A stretch of DNA of 64,000 nt from NCBI GenBank assembly GCA_963720235.1, contig OY970389.1, positions 4,650,001 through 4,714,000 of the forward strand, written 5' to 3'. The DNA comes from JACMLC01 sp963720235 (GTDB lineage Bacteria > Acidobacteriota > Blastocatellia > Pyrinomonadales > Pyrinomonadaceae). Positions 52,601-61,143 of this stretch are shown here, in pieces. The position numbers were made by a program, and so were the translations under genes. Below the pieces are notes generated by a model. The model ran no database searches, was not told the DNA's origin, and saw only the letters and a program-made list of their open reading frames with translations. The first letter of the stretch is position 1. Every line of letters starts with the position of its first letter.

Positions 52601-54612
52601 CGCTCGACACCAAGACCTTTGCCTTCAATCTCGATTTGAATGGCGAAAAAGTTCAGCTTGATAAATTGCGCTCGCTCGCCGCTAACAGAAACTTGCCGCG
52701 CCTTACAGGGACAGCGAATCTGACTGCGAAAGCCACCGGCATCTTTACGGATTTTTCTACTTATCAAATCAACTTTGACGGCACAGGCACGGATGTGACC
52801 ATCAACGGCAGGCCAGCCGGTGAAGTCTCGCTCGTCGGGCGCACGGAAAATCAGCAACTCAATGTCACCTTCACGACAGGAATTTTGGGCCAGCCGCAGA
52901 TTGTCTCCGCGCAGGTCAATCTGGCTGATAAGAGATTGCCGACGACGATTGAGACAAACTTGTCGAATGCGGATTTGACGCAACTCTTCGCGGTCTTTCT
53001 CCCGCCGGGAAGCGTGCGCGTGACGGGCCGCGCGACGGGCAAGCTGCTTATCAAAGGCAACCTGACGGATGAAGACGAGAATTTTTCCGTCGCAGGCTTG
53101 CAAGGCACTGCGGAGTTTACAGACCTCACAGTCTTTGTCGAAGACATACAACTCTCAGCCGTCTCGCCTCTTCTGGTCCAATTTCGCTCGAACGAAATCT
53201 TTTTCGAGAAGACGCAGTTCACAGGGCCAGGCACAAATATAGTCTTCGGCGGCACTGCGGCCACCGGCACGGGCGGGCGGCAAAACCTTTCCATAGACGG
53301 CAAGCTGAACCTGCGCGCTTTAAATGGACTTTCGCCGAATGTTTTTCTGACGGGCGCGGCGGATGTCGCTGTGCGCGTCGGAGGAAGTTACGAACAGCCG
53401 CGTTTTAACGGGACGGCTTCGGTGGCCGGAGCATCCATCTCGACATTGATTGCCGATGAGCGACTGACTTTTCAGAATGTGCGTGGCCGCGTCATCTTCA
53501 ATGCCAATCAGGCGCAGATTGATTATCTGAATGGAACTGTCGCAAGCGGCGGACGAGTTTCCGCGACGGGCGGCGCGCTGCTCGCAGGATTTACGCCTTC
53601 GCGTTTTCGCCTGAGCGTGCGCGGCGATGATGTGACCGTCCCGTTCCCCGAAGGTTTCAGGACGACTGCCGATGCCAATCTTGAGATTAACGGCTCGCTC
53701 GCGGGCGCGCAACGCTCAACGATTATTAGCGGCACTGTCAACCTGCGTCGCGCGGAATATACGGAAGACATAGAACTGGCAGACCTCATCAACCAGCGCG
53801 CGGAAGGCTCTTTGACGGAAGGGAGCGGCGAGTCTTCGCTCGTGGCTTCGACGCAACTCGACCTGCGCGTCGAAGGCCGCGATGCGCTTGTCGTCAATAA
53901 CAATCTGGCCGACGCGACAGGCTCAGTCTCTCTGCGGATTGTTGGCCCAATGGAAGACCCAGTGGTTTCCGGTCGCATCAGCGCGACGAGCGGGACACTG
54001 AATTTCCGCAGAGACCGTTATGAGATTCAGCGCGCGATGATTGACTTGCCCGCGCAGCGCGAGGCCGACCCGATTCTAAATATTCAGGCGGAGGCGGAGA
54101 TTAAAGGCTACACGGTGGCTGTGAACATGACCGGGCCACTCTCGCAGCCGAACGTGACTTTGCGCTCAGACCCTGCGCTGCCGCAGTCGGATGTCGTCGC
54201 TCTGGTCTTGACCGGAAATCTTTCGAGCGGCGACACGGGCGCATCCACACTCGCGCAGACAGGACTCGGCACGGCTGCAAGCCTTTTGACGGACACAATC
54301 ATCAATGCCCCTGCGCGCCGCGCGACAGACAAGCTGTTCGGACTTAATCGCTTTGAGATTGACCCTTTGATTACAGGGCGCGGCGGCGCGAGCCCGACTG
54401 CGCGACTGACCATCGGGCGACAGATTAACAAGAACTTGTCCATCACTTATTCGACCAACGTGACAGCCGACCAGAATCAGGTACTCGCGCTCGAATATCG
54501 CGTCTCGAATCGTCTCTCCTTCGTCGCGCAATATGAACAGGGCTCTGTCTCAGGCTTTAGCTCGCGGAATGACAATTTTAGTTTTGAGATTAGATTCAGG
54601 AAGAGATTTTGA
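49615..54612 (+). CDS. tamB: TamB-like translocation and assembly protein
   Basis: 1665 residues from ATG 49615 (a Pro/Asp/Glu-rich N terminus). An anchor membrane helix at about 66-90 (NAVIATLAIAVITVSLILLA). Then an AsmA-like N domain (EIKHFETKFSPRTVEMREIE), a very long beta-taco region of extended, Asn/Gly/Thr-rich strands, and the C-terminal TamB/DUF490 domain (LSIRGPMEDP-like blocks, NLSSGDTGASTLAQTG and a beta end motif). It bridges the periplasm for lipid or outer-membrane protein transfer. The Omp85 gene follows at 54699; this tamB then Omp85 order is a conserved pair. Confidence 0.9.
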   Translation: MPVDDRDELPDAPVPPESKEPEVSDALKSETDAPLPARAEAIAERDADRPEPSTPQGRRRRYLTRRNAVIATLAIAVITVSLILLAMLAYRLGYVDRYVAGQIKNTLAEYGIRAEIKHFETKFSPRTVEMREIELYDMQTGAPLGNIKKMLATVRIEDLYALNLRRNVNLESLEIDGLEIWVKFDEAGRSNFSNLKLPAPDPNRRILFSYSTANIKIANSFVHYGDERYDIAGEARNIVATIEPENPNAPAESWSNRVNLAFSNSSFIYEGRPVNDISVNVRGRANQTRAEIDELILKSPLAEARLNGVMDDWRALRYRMQITSTVDLTQASDVLQAGATLRGDGKFTGTVSGEGSRYQVDGEIKSDALAADGVRLKALTISGRGKGDGATYEANGRAVAELLTAGDFQLNALQIVGNVMGTGTDFKWLGELYAASAKVPGGTTIAGLILSDAVAESRDDVLTANAPRATANSIRLTDATVSNAQASDVRVRSERGVTTASASSVRAGNVTTSDARINGLVASDVNAVDRDGTTNVTIGKLNVGGVLASGAQIGSLNIAGVRLAIRDGRVEGSSGDINAGTVALAKTKDSPGGKLENVRLARPVFTLEPAGRYRVTADLSLGGGVLGQVNLGGARAAVVATNNQIQLNNFTAEIMNGSAAGNATISTNQRGTSKVAADFKNLDIGKLLALASGRVVPLAGSTNGNVDLTFPGTNVGLASGVVQAAFSAETGSEESGNTSLNGVISLNATRGVFNIERANLKTDASELTATGRFSFESDDSDLQLDLTSEDATELQRVLLASGFFPEVEEEFEKYGIEVAGSLSFKGNLRGRLTDPSIDGEASVERFVMGERELGELQARLNITPELISVPEGRLTERDGGSIQFALNAPRTGENNISLEAQLEKANAGNLIAALPFIKKSTRESLSSLRSDVSGRLNVTGLPDAMVGNADLNFAEGSIGGEPFDSIIARATLNGSTVNLETVDARFKAGRVVANGTLDTKTFAFNLDLNGEKVQLDKLRSLAANRNLPRLTGTANLTAKATGIFTDFSTYQINFDGTGTDVTINGRPAGEVSLVGRTENQQLNVTFTTGILGQPQIVSAQVNLADKRLPTTIETNLSNADLTQLFAVFLPPGSVRVTGRATGKLLIKGNLTDEDENFSVAGLQGTAEFTDLTVFVEDIQLSAVSPLLVQFRSNEIFFEKTQFTGPGTNIVFGGTAATGTGGRQNLSIDGKLNLRALNGLSPNVFLTGAADVAVRVGGSYEQPRFNGTASVAGASISTLIADERLTFQNVRGRVIFNANQAQIDYLNGTVASGGRVSATGGALLAGFTPSRFRLSVRGDDVTVPFPEGFRTTADANLEINGSLAGAQRSTIISGTVNLRRAEYTEDIELADLINQRAEGSLTEGSGESSLVASTQLDLRVEGRDALVVNNNLADATGSVSLRIVGPMEDPVVSGRISATSGTLNFRRDRYEIQRAMIDLPAQREADPILNIQAEAEIKGYTVAVNMTGPLSQPNVTLRSDPALPQSDVVALVLTGNLSSGDTGASTLAQTGLGTAASLLTDTIINAPARRATDKLFGLNRFEIDPLITGRGGASPTARLTIGRQINKNLSITYSTNVTADQNQVLALEYRVSNRLSFVAQYEQGSVSGFSSRNDNFSFEIRFRKRF

Positions 54613-54627
54613 AAAGCAGGATTTAGA

Positions 54628-54690
54628 ACTCAGAACTCAGGACTCAGAAGAAAGAACAGCATTGTTTTTATTCTAAGTCCTGAGTTCTTT
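54628..54690 (+). terminator. Hairpin in the tamB-Omp85 gap
   Basis: AGAACTCAGGACTCAGAAGA (54633 region) faces TTCTAAGTCCTGAGTTCTTTT. A word-type inverted repeat ending in a T-run, so it may partly terminate transcription between tamB and the Omp85 gene. Confidence 0.65.
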
Positions 54691-54698
54691 TAATCAGT

Positions 54699-57600
54699 GT
54701 GAACCTTCGTCCCTTTATCTTCGGTTGCGTGTTCGGGCTGGCATGTTTGTTGACGCCTCTGGCGGGAGTGTGCCGCGCGCAGGGTTTGGAGATAGGCGAT
54801 TATGAAGGACGCGCTGTCGCAGGCGTCGAGATTGCGTTTGAAGGCAGCCCGCGCGACGAGGTTGCGGAAGCAGAGATTTTGACTTTGCTGCGCGTCACTT
54901 CCGGCGATGAATATTCAGCCGTCCGCGTGCGCGAATCTCTGGAAGAGCTTTTCAAATCGGGCCGCGTCTCGAATGCGCGCGTCGAAGTTGTCGAAACCGG
55001 CCCAACAGTTTCGACGGATACGCCATCGAGAAGCCCTGTGCGCGTGCGCTTTATCATTCGTCGCCAGCCGCGCGTCGCGGAGGTCGTGCTTGACCTTGAA
55101 ACAACGACAGGCGCGCCTATCTCTGAGGACGAGTTGCGCGGACGACTCAACATGCTTGAGCCCGGCGCGAAGCTGACAGAGCAGGCTCTAAGAACTAACG
55201 CCGATTTGATTCAAGCCTATTTGCGCGATAGAGGATTTTTTCGCGCCGAAGTCACTTACACACAGCAACTCGACGCGAGTGGCACGCGCGCGACAGTCGC
55301 CTATCGCGTCCGGCCCGGAGAGCAGGCGCGTGTCGAAGCTTTCAATATCAAAGTAGATGGTTTTAATGAACAGAGCGTGCGCCCGACGCTGACGCTTCAG
55401 ACAGGTTCGCCTTTCACGCGCGCCGCGCTCGGTGAAGATGTCGCGCGCATACGTCGCGCCATCATCGCGCTCGGCAATCTCGCGCCGCAGCTTGACGACG
55501 AGCAGGTGTCGCTCAATTCGGAAACCAACCGCGTGACGATTAACGTCAAAGGCGGGATTGGCCCAAAGGTCGAAGTCACGGCCACCAACTATGTCTTGAA
55601 AGAGAAAGAGTCGCGGGAGCTTTTGCCAATCAAGCGCGAAGGCAGCATAGATTGGTCTGTGATTGTCGAAGGCGAGCGGCGGCTGCGTAACAAGTTGCAG
55701 CGCGACGGCTATTTCTTCGCGCAGGTCGAAGCTGTCTGTTCTGTCAATCCTGCTCCGCCTGCCGACGCGGGTGTGATGAACGGCACGGTTGAGATGTGCC
55801 AGTCTCTCAATCCGGCAGAGTTGACCGGGCGCACAGTGTCAGTCAACTACAACGTCGAGCGCGGTCGCCGCTTTAAGCTCACGGAGATTCGCCTCGAAGG
55901 CACGAATCAGCTTGCCATCGAAGACATCGCGGATGAGTTGCGCACGCAGGAAGCAAATGCTTTCGGGTTCATTCCCTTGCTCGGTTACGGGCGCGGCATT
56001 ACGAGCAACGAGGCTCTGGAAGAAGACCGCCGCTTTATTGAAACGCGGATGCGCAATGATCTTGGTTACAGGCAAGCGCGTGTCACTGTGCGGCAGGGCG
56101 CGGCTCTCAACGGCGAAGATTTGATTGTCACTTTTGCCGTCGCGGAAGGCCCGCTCACGCGCATCGTCGGCGTGCAGGTGCGCGGCAATCAAATTTATAC
56201 AGAGGCTCAGCTTCGCAACGAACTGCGCACGGTGACGGGCGCGCCATTCTCGCGCTCGCAGGCGCGCGCAGACGCAGACCGGATGCTCAATCTCTACGCG
56301 CGCGAAGGTTACATAGACGCGCAGCTAGATTTTTCTATCGTCGCGCTGCCTGACAAAACCCTGCCCGACGGCAAGCTCGAACAGCAAGTGCGGCTCGTCT
56401 ATACTGTGAGAAATGAAGGCGACAAGGTGTTCGTCAATCGCGTGCTGGTCAACGGTAATGTGTTGACGAAAAGAGAAGCGATTACGGGCGCGATTCCGAT
56501 TGAAGCAGGCGAGGTCTTGCGCGCAGACCAAATCTCAGAGAGCGAGCGCGTGCTTTATGGAACGGATGCTTTTCGTCAGGTCATCATCCGCACAGAGCCC
56601 GCTGGCGAAACCGCTTCCGGCTTTAAGAAGCGCGACATTATTATTGACGTAGAAGAATTGAAGCCGCGCATCCTCAGTTACGGCGGAGGATTTTCGACAG
56701 ACAACGGGCCGCTCGGATTTGTGGACATACGCAATGTCAACCTCTTCGGGCAACTGCGGCAGGGAGCTTTGCGCGTGCGCGCGAGTCGCCGCCAGCAGAC
56801 TTTGCGGCTCGAATATTTTGACCCGCGCTTTCGTCGTTACGGCGAAGGAGAGTTTTCGCCGCTCACAATCTCTGCGCAGTACACGCGCGACACAACCATC
56901 ACGCGCTTCTTCCGCTCGACGATTGACAAGGGCGCGTTCGGCATCGTTCAGCGACTTGACCCGGACGGCAATCCGATTGACCAGTTCGGCGCGCGTACCA
57001 AAGAGCCGACCATCAATCGCTTTACCATCAATGCAGAGACGCAGCGCGTCATAGACCGCGATTCGCGCAGCATACTTTTCCTGCGCTATTCCTACGAAGA
57101 CGTGCGCCTCTTTCATCTCGACAGCCTTTTAATCCAACCTATCCTGCAACCAGACCGCGTCGTGCGGCTCTCTCGCTTGGGCGCGGCCTTTGTGCGCGAC
57201 ACGCGCGAGAAATGCGGCGGCAATTCTCGCCTTCTGCAATTCAATGGACGCGGCGACAACAACCCTTGTGAATATAGCTCGACGGATGCGACCAACGGCG
57301 ACTATCTCTCTCTGGACTATTCGCTGGCCTTGAGACAACTCGGCGGCAACATCTCTTTCAACAAATTGCAGGCGACATATCGCCGCTACTATCGCATTCA
57401 GAGAGCACGCAACACTGTGCTCGCGGGCAACATCACTCTGGGTTTAGCGAATGTCTTCGACGCGCAGGACAGAAATGATGATGGTGTGATAGACGAAACG
57501 GATTTGACGCTGCCGATTAGCGAGAGATTTTTCTCCGGCGGCTCGACGACACTGCGCGGTTTTGGTTATGAAGAAGCAGGGCCGCGTCAAGTCATCTGTC

Positions 57601-58058
57601 CGGGCTCTGCCGGTCTTGTCGTCAATTCGCTCGGAGCTTGTCAGGCGGGAATTTTTTATAACCAGCAGGGCAGGCCGTTTGTTTTAAATCCCTTCACAGT
57701 CCCGCTCGGCGGCAATGCTCTGGCAATCGTCAACCTCGAAGCGCGCGTGCCGTTGACGAAAGCTTTTCAGGTCGTGCCGTTTTATGACGGCGGCAATGTC
57801 TTTCGTCGCATCGGCGACATCTTTGGCAGAGACACACAGCCGGGCGGCAACACGACGACTGCCAACCTGCGCGCGCGTTGGACCAATACAGTCGGGCTCG
57901 GCATCAGAATCAAAACTCCGATTGGCGGCGCGCTCTCTGTGGATTACGGATTTCTGCTAGACCCGCCGGAGTTTCTCATCCCGCAATCGGATGCCAGCAT
58001 AGCTATCTTCCGTCTCAAGCGAGGCCAGCTACACTTTCGCTTCACGCAATCATTTTAA
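54699..58058 (+). CDS. Omp85-family outer membrane protein (TamA/BamA-like)
   Basis: 1119 residues from GTG 54699, 86 bp after tamB. Signal peptide FGCVFGLACLLTPLAGVCRA. N-terminal half: about five or six POTRA-like repeats (LRVTSGDEYSAVRVRESLEE, GSPFTRAALGEDVARIRRAI, ADRMLNLYAREGYIDAQLDF). From about 655 the beta-barrel: LSYGGGFSTDNGPLGFVDIR, FFSGGSTTLRGFGYEEAGPR with the LRGF loop-6 motif (VRGF/Y of Omp85), and an end SFxF-like HFRFTQSF. Inserts outer membrane proteins or acts with TamB. No good ribosome site seen; translation may depend on the leader hairpin region. Confidence 0.9.
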   Translation: MNLRPFIFGCVFGLACLLTPLAGVCRAQGLEIGDYEGRAVAGVEIAFEGSPRDEVAEAEILTLLRVTSGDEYSAVRVRESLEELFKSGRVSNARVEVVETGPTVSTDTPSRSPVRVRFIIRRQPRVAEVVLDLETTTGAPISEDELRGRLNMLEPGAKLTEQALRTNADLIQAYLRDRGFFRAEVTYTQQLDASGTRATVAYRVRPGEQARVEAFNIKVDGFNEQSVRPTLTLQTGSPFTRAALGEDVARIRRAIIALGNLAPQLDDEQVSLNSETNRVTINVKGGIGPKVEVTATNYVLKEKESRELLPIKREGSIDWSVIVEGERRLRNKLQRDGYFFAQVEAVCSVNPAPPADAGVMNGTVEMCQSLNPAELTGRTVSVNYNVERGRRFKLTEIRLEGTNQLAIEDIADELRTQEANAFGFIPLLGYGRGITSNEALEEDRRFIETRMRNDLGYRQARVTVRQGAALNGEDLIVTFAVAEGPLTRIVGVQVRGNQIYTEAQLRNELRTVTGAPFSRSQARADADRMLNLYAREGYIDAQLDFSIVALPDKTLPDGKLEQQVRLVYTVRNEGDKVFVNRVLVNGNVLTKREAITGAIPIEAGEVLRADQISESERVLYGTDAFRQVIIRTEPAGETASGFKKRDIIIDVEELKPRILSYGGGFSTDNGPLGFVDIRNVNLFGQLRQGALRVRASRRQQTLRLEYFDPRFRRYGEGEFSPLTISAQYTRDTTITRFFRSTIDKGAFGIVQRLDPDGNPIDQFGARTKEPTINRFTINAETQRVIDRDSRSILFLRYSYEDVRLFHLDSLLIQPILQPDRVVRLSRLGAAFVRDTREKCGGNSRLLQFNGRGDNNPCEYSSTDATNGDYLSLDYSLALRQLGGNISFNKLQATYRRYYRIQRARNTVLAGNITLGLANVFDAQDRNDDGVIDETDLTLPISERFFSGGSTTLRGFGYEEAGPRQVICPGSAGLVVNSLGACQAGIFYNQQGRPFVLNPFTVPLGGNALAIVNLEARVPLTKAFQVVPFYDGGNVFRRIGDIFGRDTQPGGNTTTANLRARWTNTVGLGIRIKTPIGGALSVDYGFLLDPPEFLIPQSDASIAIFRLKRGQLHFRFTQSF

Positions 58059-58131
58059 GTATGAAGCTGTCAGAACCGTTTGCGGTAGCAGGCGGGTCTT
58101 CTGTGTTAGCTAAAACAATTTCTAATGCTAA

Positions 58132-58270
58132 TGTGAATTCGACATAAGAGATAAGAGACAGGCACTCTCTTAGCTCCGTAGGAGCGATATAGCAGTAGCC
58201 CACGACTGGCGTCGTGGGCTACTGCTATATCGCTCCTACGGAACTCTCATTACCTCGAACTCACGTTAAT
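58132..58270. repeat. MITE-like element with CCGTAGGAGCGATATAG core
   Basis: Left end AATGTGAATTCGACAT and right end CTCGAACTCACGTTAAT are inverted. The core is a near-perfect 31-bp inverted repeat beginning CCGTAGGAGCGATATAGCAG with a four-base centre (TGGC). The ends match the elements at 36158 and 47953, the core does not. Confidence 0.75.
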
Positions 58271-58289
58271 GCTAACTAAAACCCGCCCG

Positions 58290-58685
58290 CTATCGCAGGC
58301 GGTTCTGACCTATGCTGCTGAACAGGTGCATGAGCGTGCCTGTCAACAGACCTATCAGCGCGGGCAGTGTGAAGGTGCGCTGCAATCCATCAAGCTGCGG
58401 CTCATAGAAGAACGCGCCGACAGAGAAGAGAGTCGCAATCAACAAGAGACTCGAAGCCAGAAGCTGCAAGACCCTGCGCCAACTTTCCCTGTGCCAACTG
58501 AAATACGCGCCGAGCGCGATGTTGACTAATCCTCCGAGCAAAATATAGATGTGACGCGAGCGCAGCATCATTCTCATCCCTTCGCTGATGGCAGTCTTAT
58601 CCGGGTAATAAAAATCCATGTACTGTCCGGTTAAGAGAAAGATGATGACTACAGAGATGCCTACGATTTGATGCAGCAGTTTCAT
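58290..58685 (-). CDS. Four-helix small membrane protein
   Basis: 131 residues. Membrane segments LLHQIVGISVVIIFLLTGQYM, YILLGGLVNIALGAYFSW, LQLLASSLLLIATLFSVGAF and LPALIGLLTGTLMHLFS. A conserved-looking MRMMLRSRHIYILLGG cytoplasmic loop. No family recognised. No operon partner nearby; the MITE-like element lies at its 3' end. Confidence 0.72.
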   Translation of the reverse strand: MKLLHQIVGISVVIIFLLTGQYMDFYYPDKTAISEGMRMMLRSRHIYILLGGLVNIALGAYFSWHRESWRRVLQLLASSLLLIATLFSVGAFFYEPQLDGLQRTFTLPALIGLLTGTLMHLFSSIGQNRLR

Positions 58686-58715
58686 GCTTCTATAACAATT
58701 TGCAGTTGCATGCGC

Positions 58716-58788
58716 GCCCTCCCTGACGGTCGGGCTACTGCCTCTCTAGTGTAAGCTGCGGGGCAGTAGCCCGACCGTCAGCGAGGGC
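58716..58788 (-). terminator. Long palindrome, probable terminator
   Basis: GCCCTCCCTGACGGTCGGGC (58716 onward) faces GCCCGACCGTCAGCGAGGGC (ending 58788), about 26 bp of arm. It contains the CGGGCTACTGCC word shared with other palindromic repeats. Follows the stop of the propeller gene by about 30 bp. Confidence 0.6.
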
Positions 58789-58818
58789 GCATCAGGTCAC
58801 ACTCCATCGCAATTAATT

Positions 58819-60486
58819 TTAGACTTCTGTTGAACGCCCGAAGATTGTCAGGTTCGGAGTGGCATCGGACGAGCCCGCGCCGCTCTGCAAAGTGTAGCCC
58901 GTCGCGCAGAAGAGCTTCTGGTTCGCATAGTTCCGCCTGACGGTCAGATAGTCTCCATACTTGTTGTCCGAAGGGCCGCGCGTGCTCGTAAAGGTCGTCA
59001 CCTGTCTGCGCGTTCCTGTCAGGATGCCTACGACATGCGTCGGGAAGACTGGGCCGCCGCCGACCATGTACGATGCTCCGACCTCGCTGTTGGAATTGGT
59101 GCTGAGGCCCGCGTAAAAGATTGCGGAGCTCGGATCCCAGAGATTGATATTTTCAATCAAGGTCATGTTCGTCGCATTGATGCGCGCAATCTGCACGAAG
59201 GGGCGCGGGCGATTGTTGGCCCCGCCTTTGGCCGAACCCCACGCGAACCAGAGTTCGTTTCCGGCTAAGGTCGCGCCTGTGTGTCTGCCGTCCGCGCGTT
59301 GCAGCCAGTTGCGTCCATCCGGCGTGGTCGAGCTATATGGCCCGGAAGACCATGAAGCGATTGCCACATTGGTCGCAGTCGGCGCGGCGTTCGACTCCCT
59401 CCATGTAAAGACACGCAAGGAGCTGGTCGAGTTGTGCGCGACGAAGTATGCGGTTGTGCCGCAGTTCTGCGCGACGCGCAGGCTGGGATGCGTCGTGGAG
59501 ACAGTTCGCGTGGCAGACAATGTGTTTGAAGTAAAACTCGACAGGCGGATTCTGGCGATAGCCGCAGCGCGCCACGAGTTTCCACTGAAACAGTTCGTGG
59601 ACATGTAGAGCATGTTTTCTCCGACGGCGAGGTCTGGAAAATCCAGCCAGATGCCCGCGCCGAGTCCGAGACTCGCAGGCGTGATGTCAAAGAAACGCCA
59701 CTGGCCTGTTCTGACGCGCGCGGTCGTCGCATAAGCGATGCGCTGTATGTTCTTGCCTGTCGAATCCTCTGAGTATTGCAGCAGCCAGACGAAGGTGTCT
59801 ATGCTCTTGATGTACTGCACCACCTGGTCGCAGCAGAATCCCATGCCCGGCGGATTCGGAAAAGTTGTGAACGGGTCAACGAACTTAAAGGTCGTGCCGC
59901 CGTTGGTCGAGAGGGCTGCAAACCAGTTGCCAGTGTAAAAGACTACGCTGCCGTTGATGGCCGCGCTCGGCTCGCAGACATGCGAAGCTGTGTCGGCTGT
60001 GGCGACATCATTGAGTTGCACATTTTTGACGAGAGTGATGGTGTCCGTCGGCGTCATCGGAGCCGTAGCCATCCTTGCACGCGCGGCCATCGGCACTCCC
60101 ATTTCAAGCGACATCGGAGCCGTGGGCAGCATGTCCAACACCTTTGGGCCACCAGGCACTTTGGGAAGCTCCTTGCGCGGGTGAATCTTCTCTTTGCGCC
60201 GCGCCTCAGAAAATTTATAGGCTTCTTTAACGTAATGAACTTTGACCTCCTGCGCTTTGATGGCTTCAACCTTCGCGGTCGAGACTGTGGCGGCAGTGGC
60301 GTAAGGGCGAGCGGCTGGCGGAGTCTTCCCTGCTACTTTCATGGCGACAGGTTTTTTAGCCGCAGCTTGTCGAGTCGCGGCATTTTTAGTCGCAGCTTTT
60401 TTGGTCGCAGCTTTTTTGGGAGTTGCTTTTCGCGCGCTCTTCTTTGAGGCAGCCTTCTTTTTTGAGCTTTGTTTTCTGGCAGGCAT
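58819..60486 (-). CDS. Sialidase-like beta-propeller with histone-H1-like tail
   Basis: 555 residues from ATG 60486 (AAGGAA upstream; the frame opens at 60540). Residues 1-65 are Lys/Ala/Thr-rich (KKAASKKSARKATPKKAATK), like the C-terminal tails of histone H1 and bacterial Hc1/HU extensions. A linker with KIHPRKELPKVPGG follows. From about 150 an exo-alpha-sialidase or BNR-like six-blade propeller is likely: NGSVVFYTGNWFAALSTNGG, WRFFDITPASLGLGAGIWLD, FAWGSAKGG. No signal peptide, so cytosolic or exported by another route. Catalytic residues cannot be assigned. First half of an operon with 60646 and 60913. Confidence 0.65.
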   Translation of the reverse strand: MPARKQSSKKKAASKKSARKATPKKAATKKAATKNAATRQAAAKKPVAMKVAGKTPPAARPYATAATVSTAKVEAIKAQEVKVHYVKEAYKFSEARRKEKIHPRKELPKVPGGPKVLDMLPTAPMSLEMGVPMAARARMATAPMTPTDTITLVKNVQLNDVATADTASHVCEPSAAINGSVVFYTGNWFAALSTNGGTTFKFVDPFTTFPNPPGMGFCCDQVVQYIKSIDTFVWLLQYSEDSTGKNIQRIAYATTARVRTGQWRFFDITPASLGLGAGIWLDFPDLAVGENMLYMSTNCFSGNSWRAAAIARIRLSSFTSNTLSATRTVSTTHPSLRVAQNCGTTAYFVAHNSTSSLRVFTWRESNAAPTATNVAIASWSSGPYSSTTPDGRNWLQRADGRHTGATLAGNELWFAWGSAKGGANNRPRPFVQIARINATNMTLIENINLWDPSSAIFYAGLSTNSNSEVGASYMVGGGPVFPTHVVGILTGTRRQVTTFTSTRGPSDNKYGDYLTVRRNYANQKLFCATGYTLQSGAGSSDATPNLTIFGRSTEV

Positions 60487-60645
60487 ATCAATACTGTTCC
60501 TTTCTGGTTGGAGTGGCTGGTGGTTCCGGCGAGGACACAAACCCTTTGTTGCTTTGCCTGCGCTTCTTTGAGAAAGCGCGTGTCAGGCGATGCAACGAAA
60601 GAAAGCCTCCTGCTCTGCTGGCCGGTCAGTGTGTAGGAGGTGATG

Positions 60646-60876
60646 TCAATCGAGCTTCACAGGTGGCGAAGGCGTCTTGTCCGGTCTTTCCTCTCCTTCA
60701 GGCACAGGCGGAATCTTTTTTCGGGGATGTATCTCGTGACCCGCAGGCTTCCGCGCAGGCGCGGGACGATAATCAACATGCACCTCGCCGCCTGACTGTG
60801 CGGGCATCTCGTCCGTTGACATTGACTCGGACGACTCAGTCTTCGATGGTTCGCAGTCCTCTTTTTTCTCGCTCAT
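60646..60876 (-). CDS. Small disordered protein sharing the IHPRK motif
   Basis: 76 residues from MSEKKEDCEP at 60876 (GGGGGA upstream). Acidic and Ser/Pro-rich with a single block HEIHPRKKIPPVPEGEERP that is near-identical to EKIHPRKELPKVPGG in the propeller 160 bp downstream. The rest is low complexity and probably disordered. A companion of the propeller protein; function unknown. Located 160 bp upstream of that gene on the same strand. Confidence 0.65.
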   Translation of the reverse strand: MSEKKEDCEPSKTESSESMSTDEMPAQSGGEVHVDYRPAPARKPAGHEIHPRKKIPPVPEGEERPDKTPSPPVKLD

Positions 60877-60912
60877 GGCTTCCCCCTTTCTCAAAAGCTC
60901 CAAAAGATTTTG

Positions 60913-61143
60913 TCACGACTGCAACTTGGTTTCCGCTTCAAAGCGCGGCGCGGTTTTTCTGGCCGCAGTCAAAAGACTCAAGAGAGCATCTATGACAAAC
61001 CATGTCGCCAGAAAAGCGAGGCATTCGAGCGTGAAGCTGTGGAATTTGTAGAACAACTCAGCGATGATGACAGAAAAGCTGAGCGACGGGAGTTGTTTGA
61101 GGAGCAGTTGCTTTTTGGACATCGTTCTCACTAGTGAGTACAT
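60913..61143 (-). CDS. Small membrane protein
   Basis: 76 residues, AAGGAAG just before ATG 61143; an internal ATG at 61122 is an alternative. A hydrophobic central section SFSVIIAELFYKFHSFTLEC and FLATWFVIDALLSLL gives two membrane helices, with a basic/acidic C tail. No family recognised. Upstream of 60646 and 58819, probably one operon. Confidence 0.6.
   Translation of the reverse strand: MYSLVRTMSKKQLLLKQLPSLSFSVIIAELFYKFHSFTLECLAFLATWFVIDALLSLLTAARKTAPRFEAETKLQS

Noticed and set aside
51549..52628. 359-codon minus-strand open frame
   Set aside because: Antisense to tamB with shadow composition.
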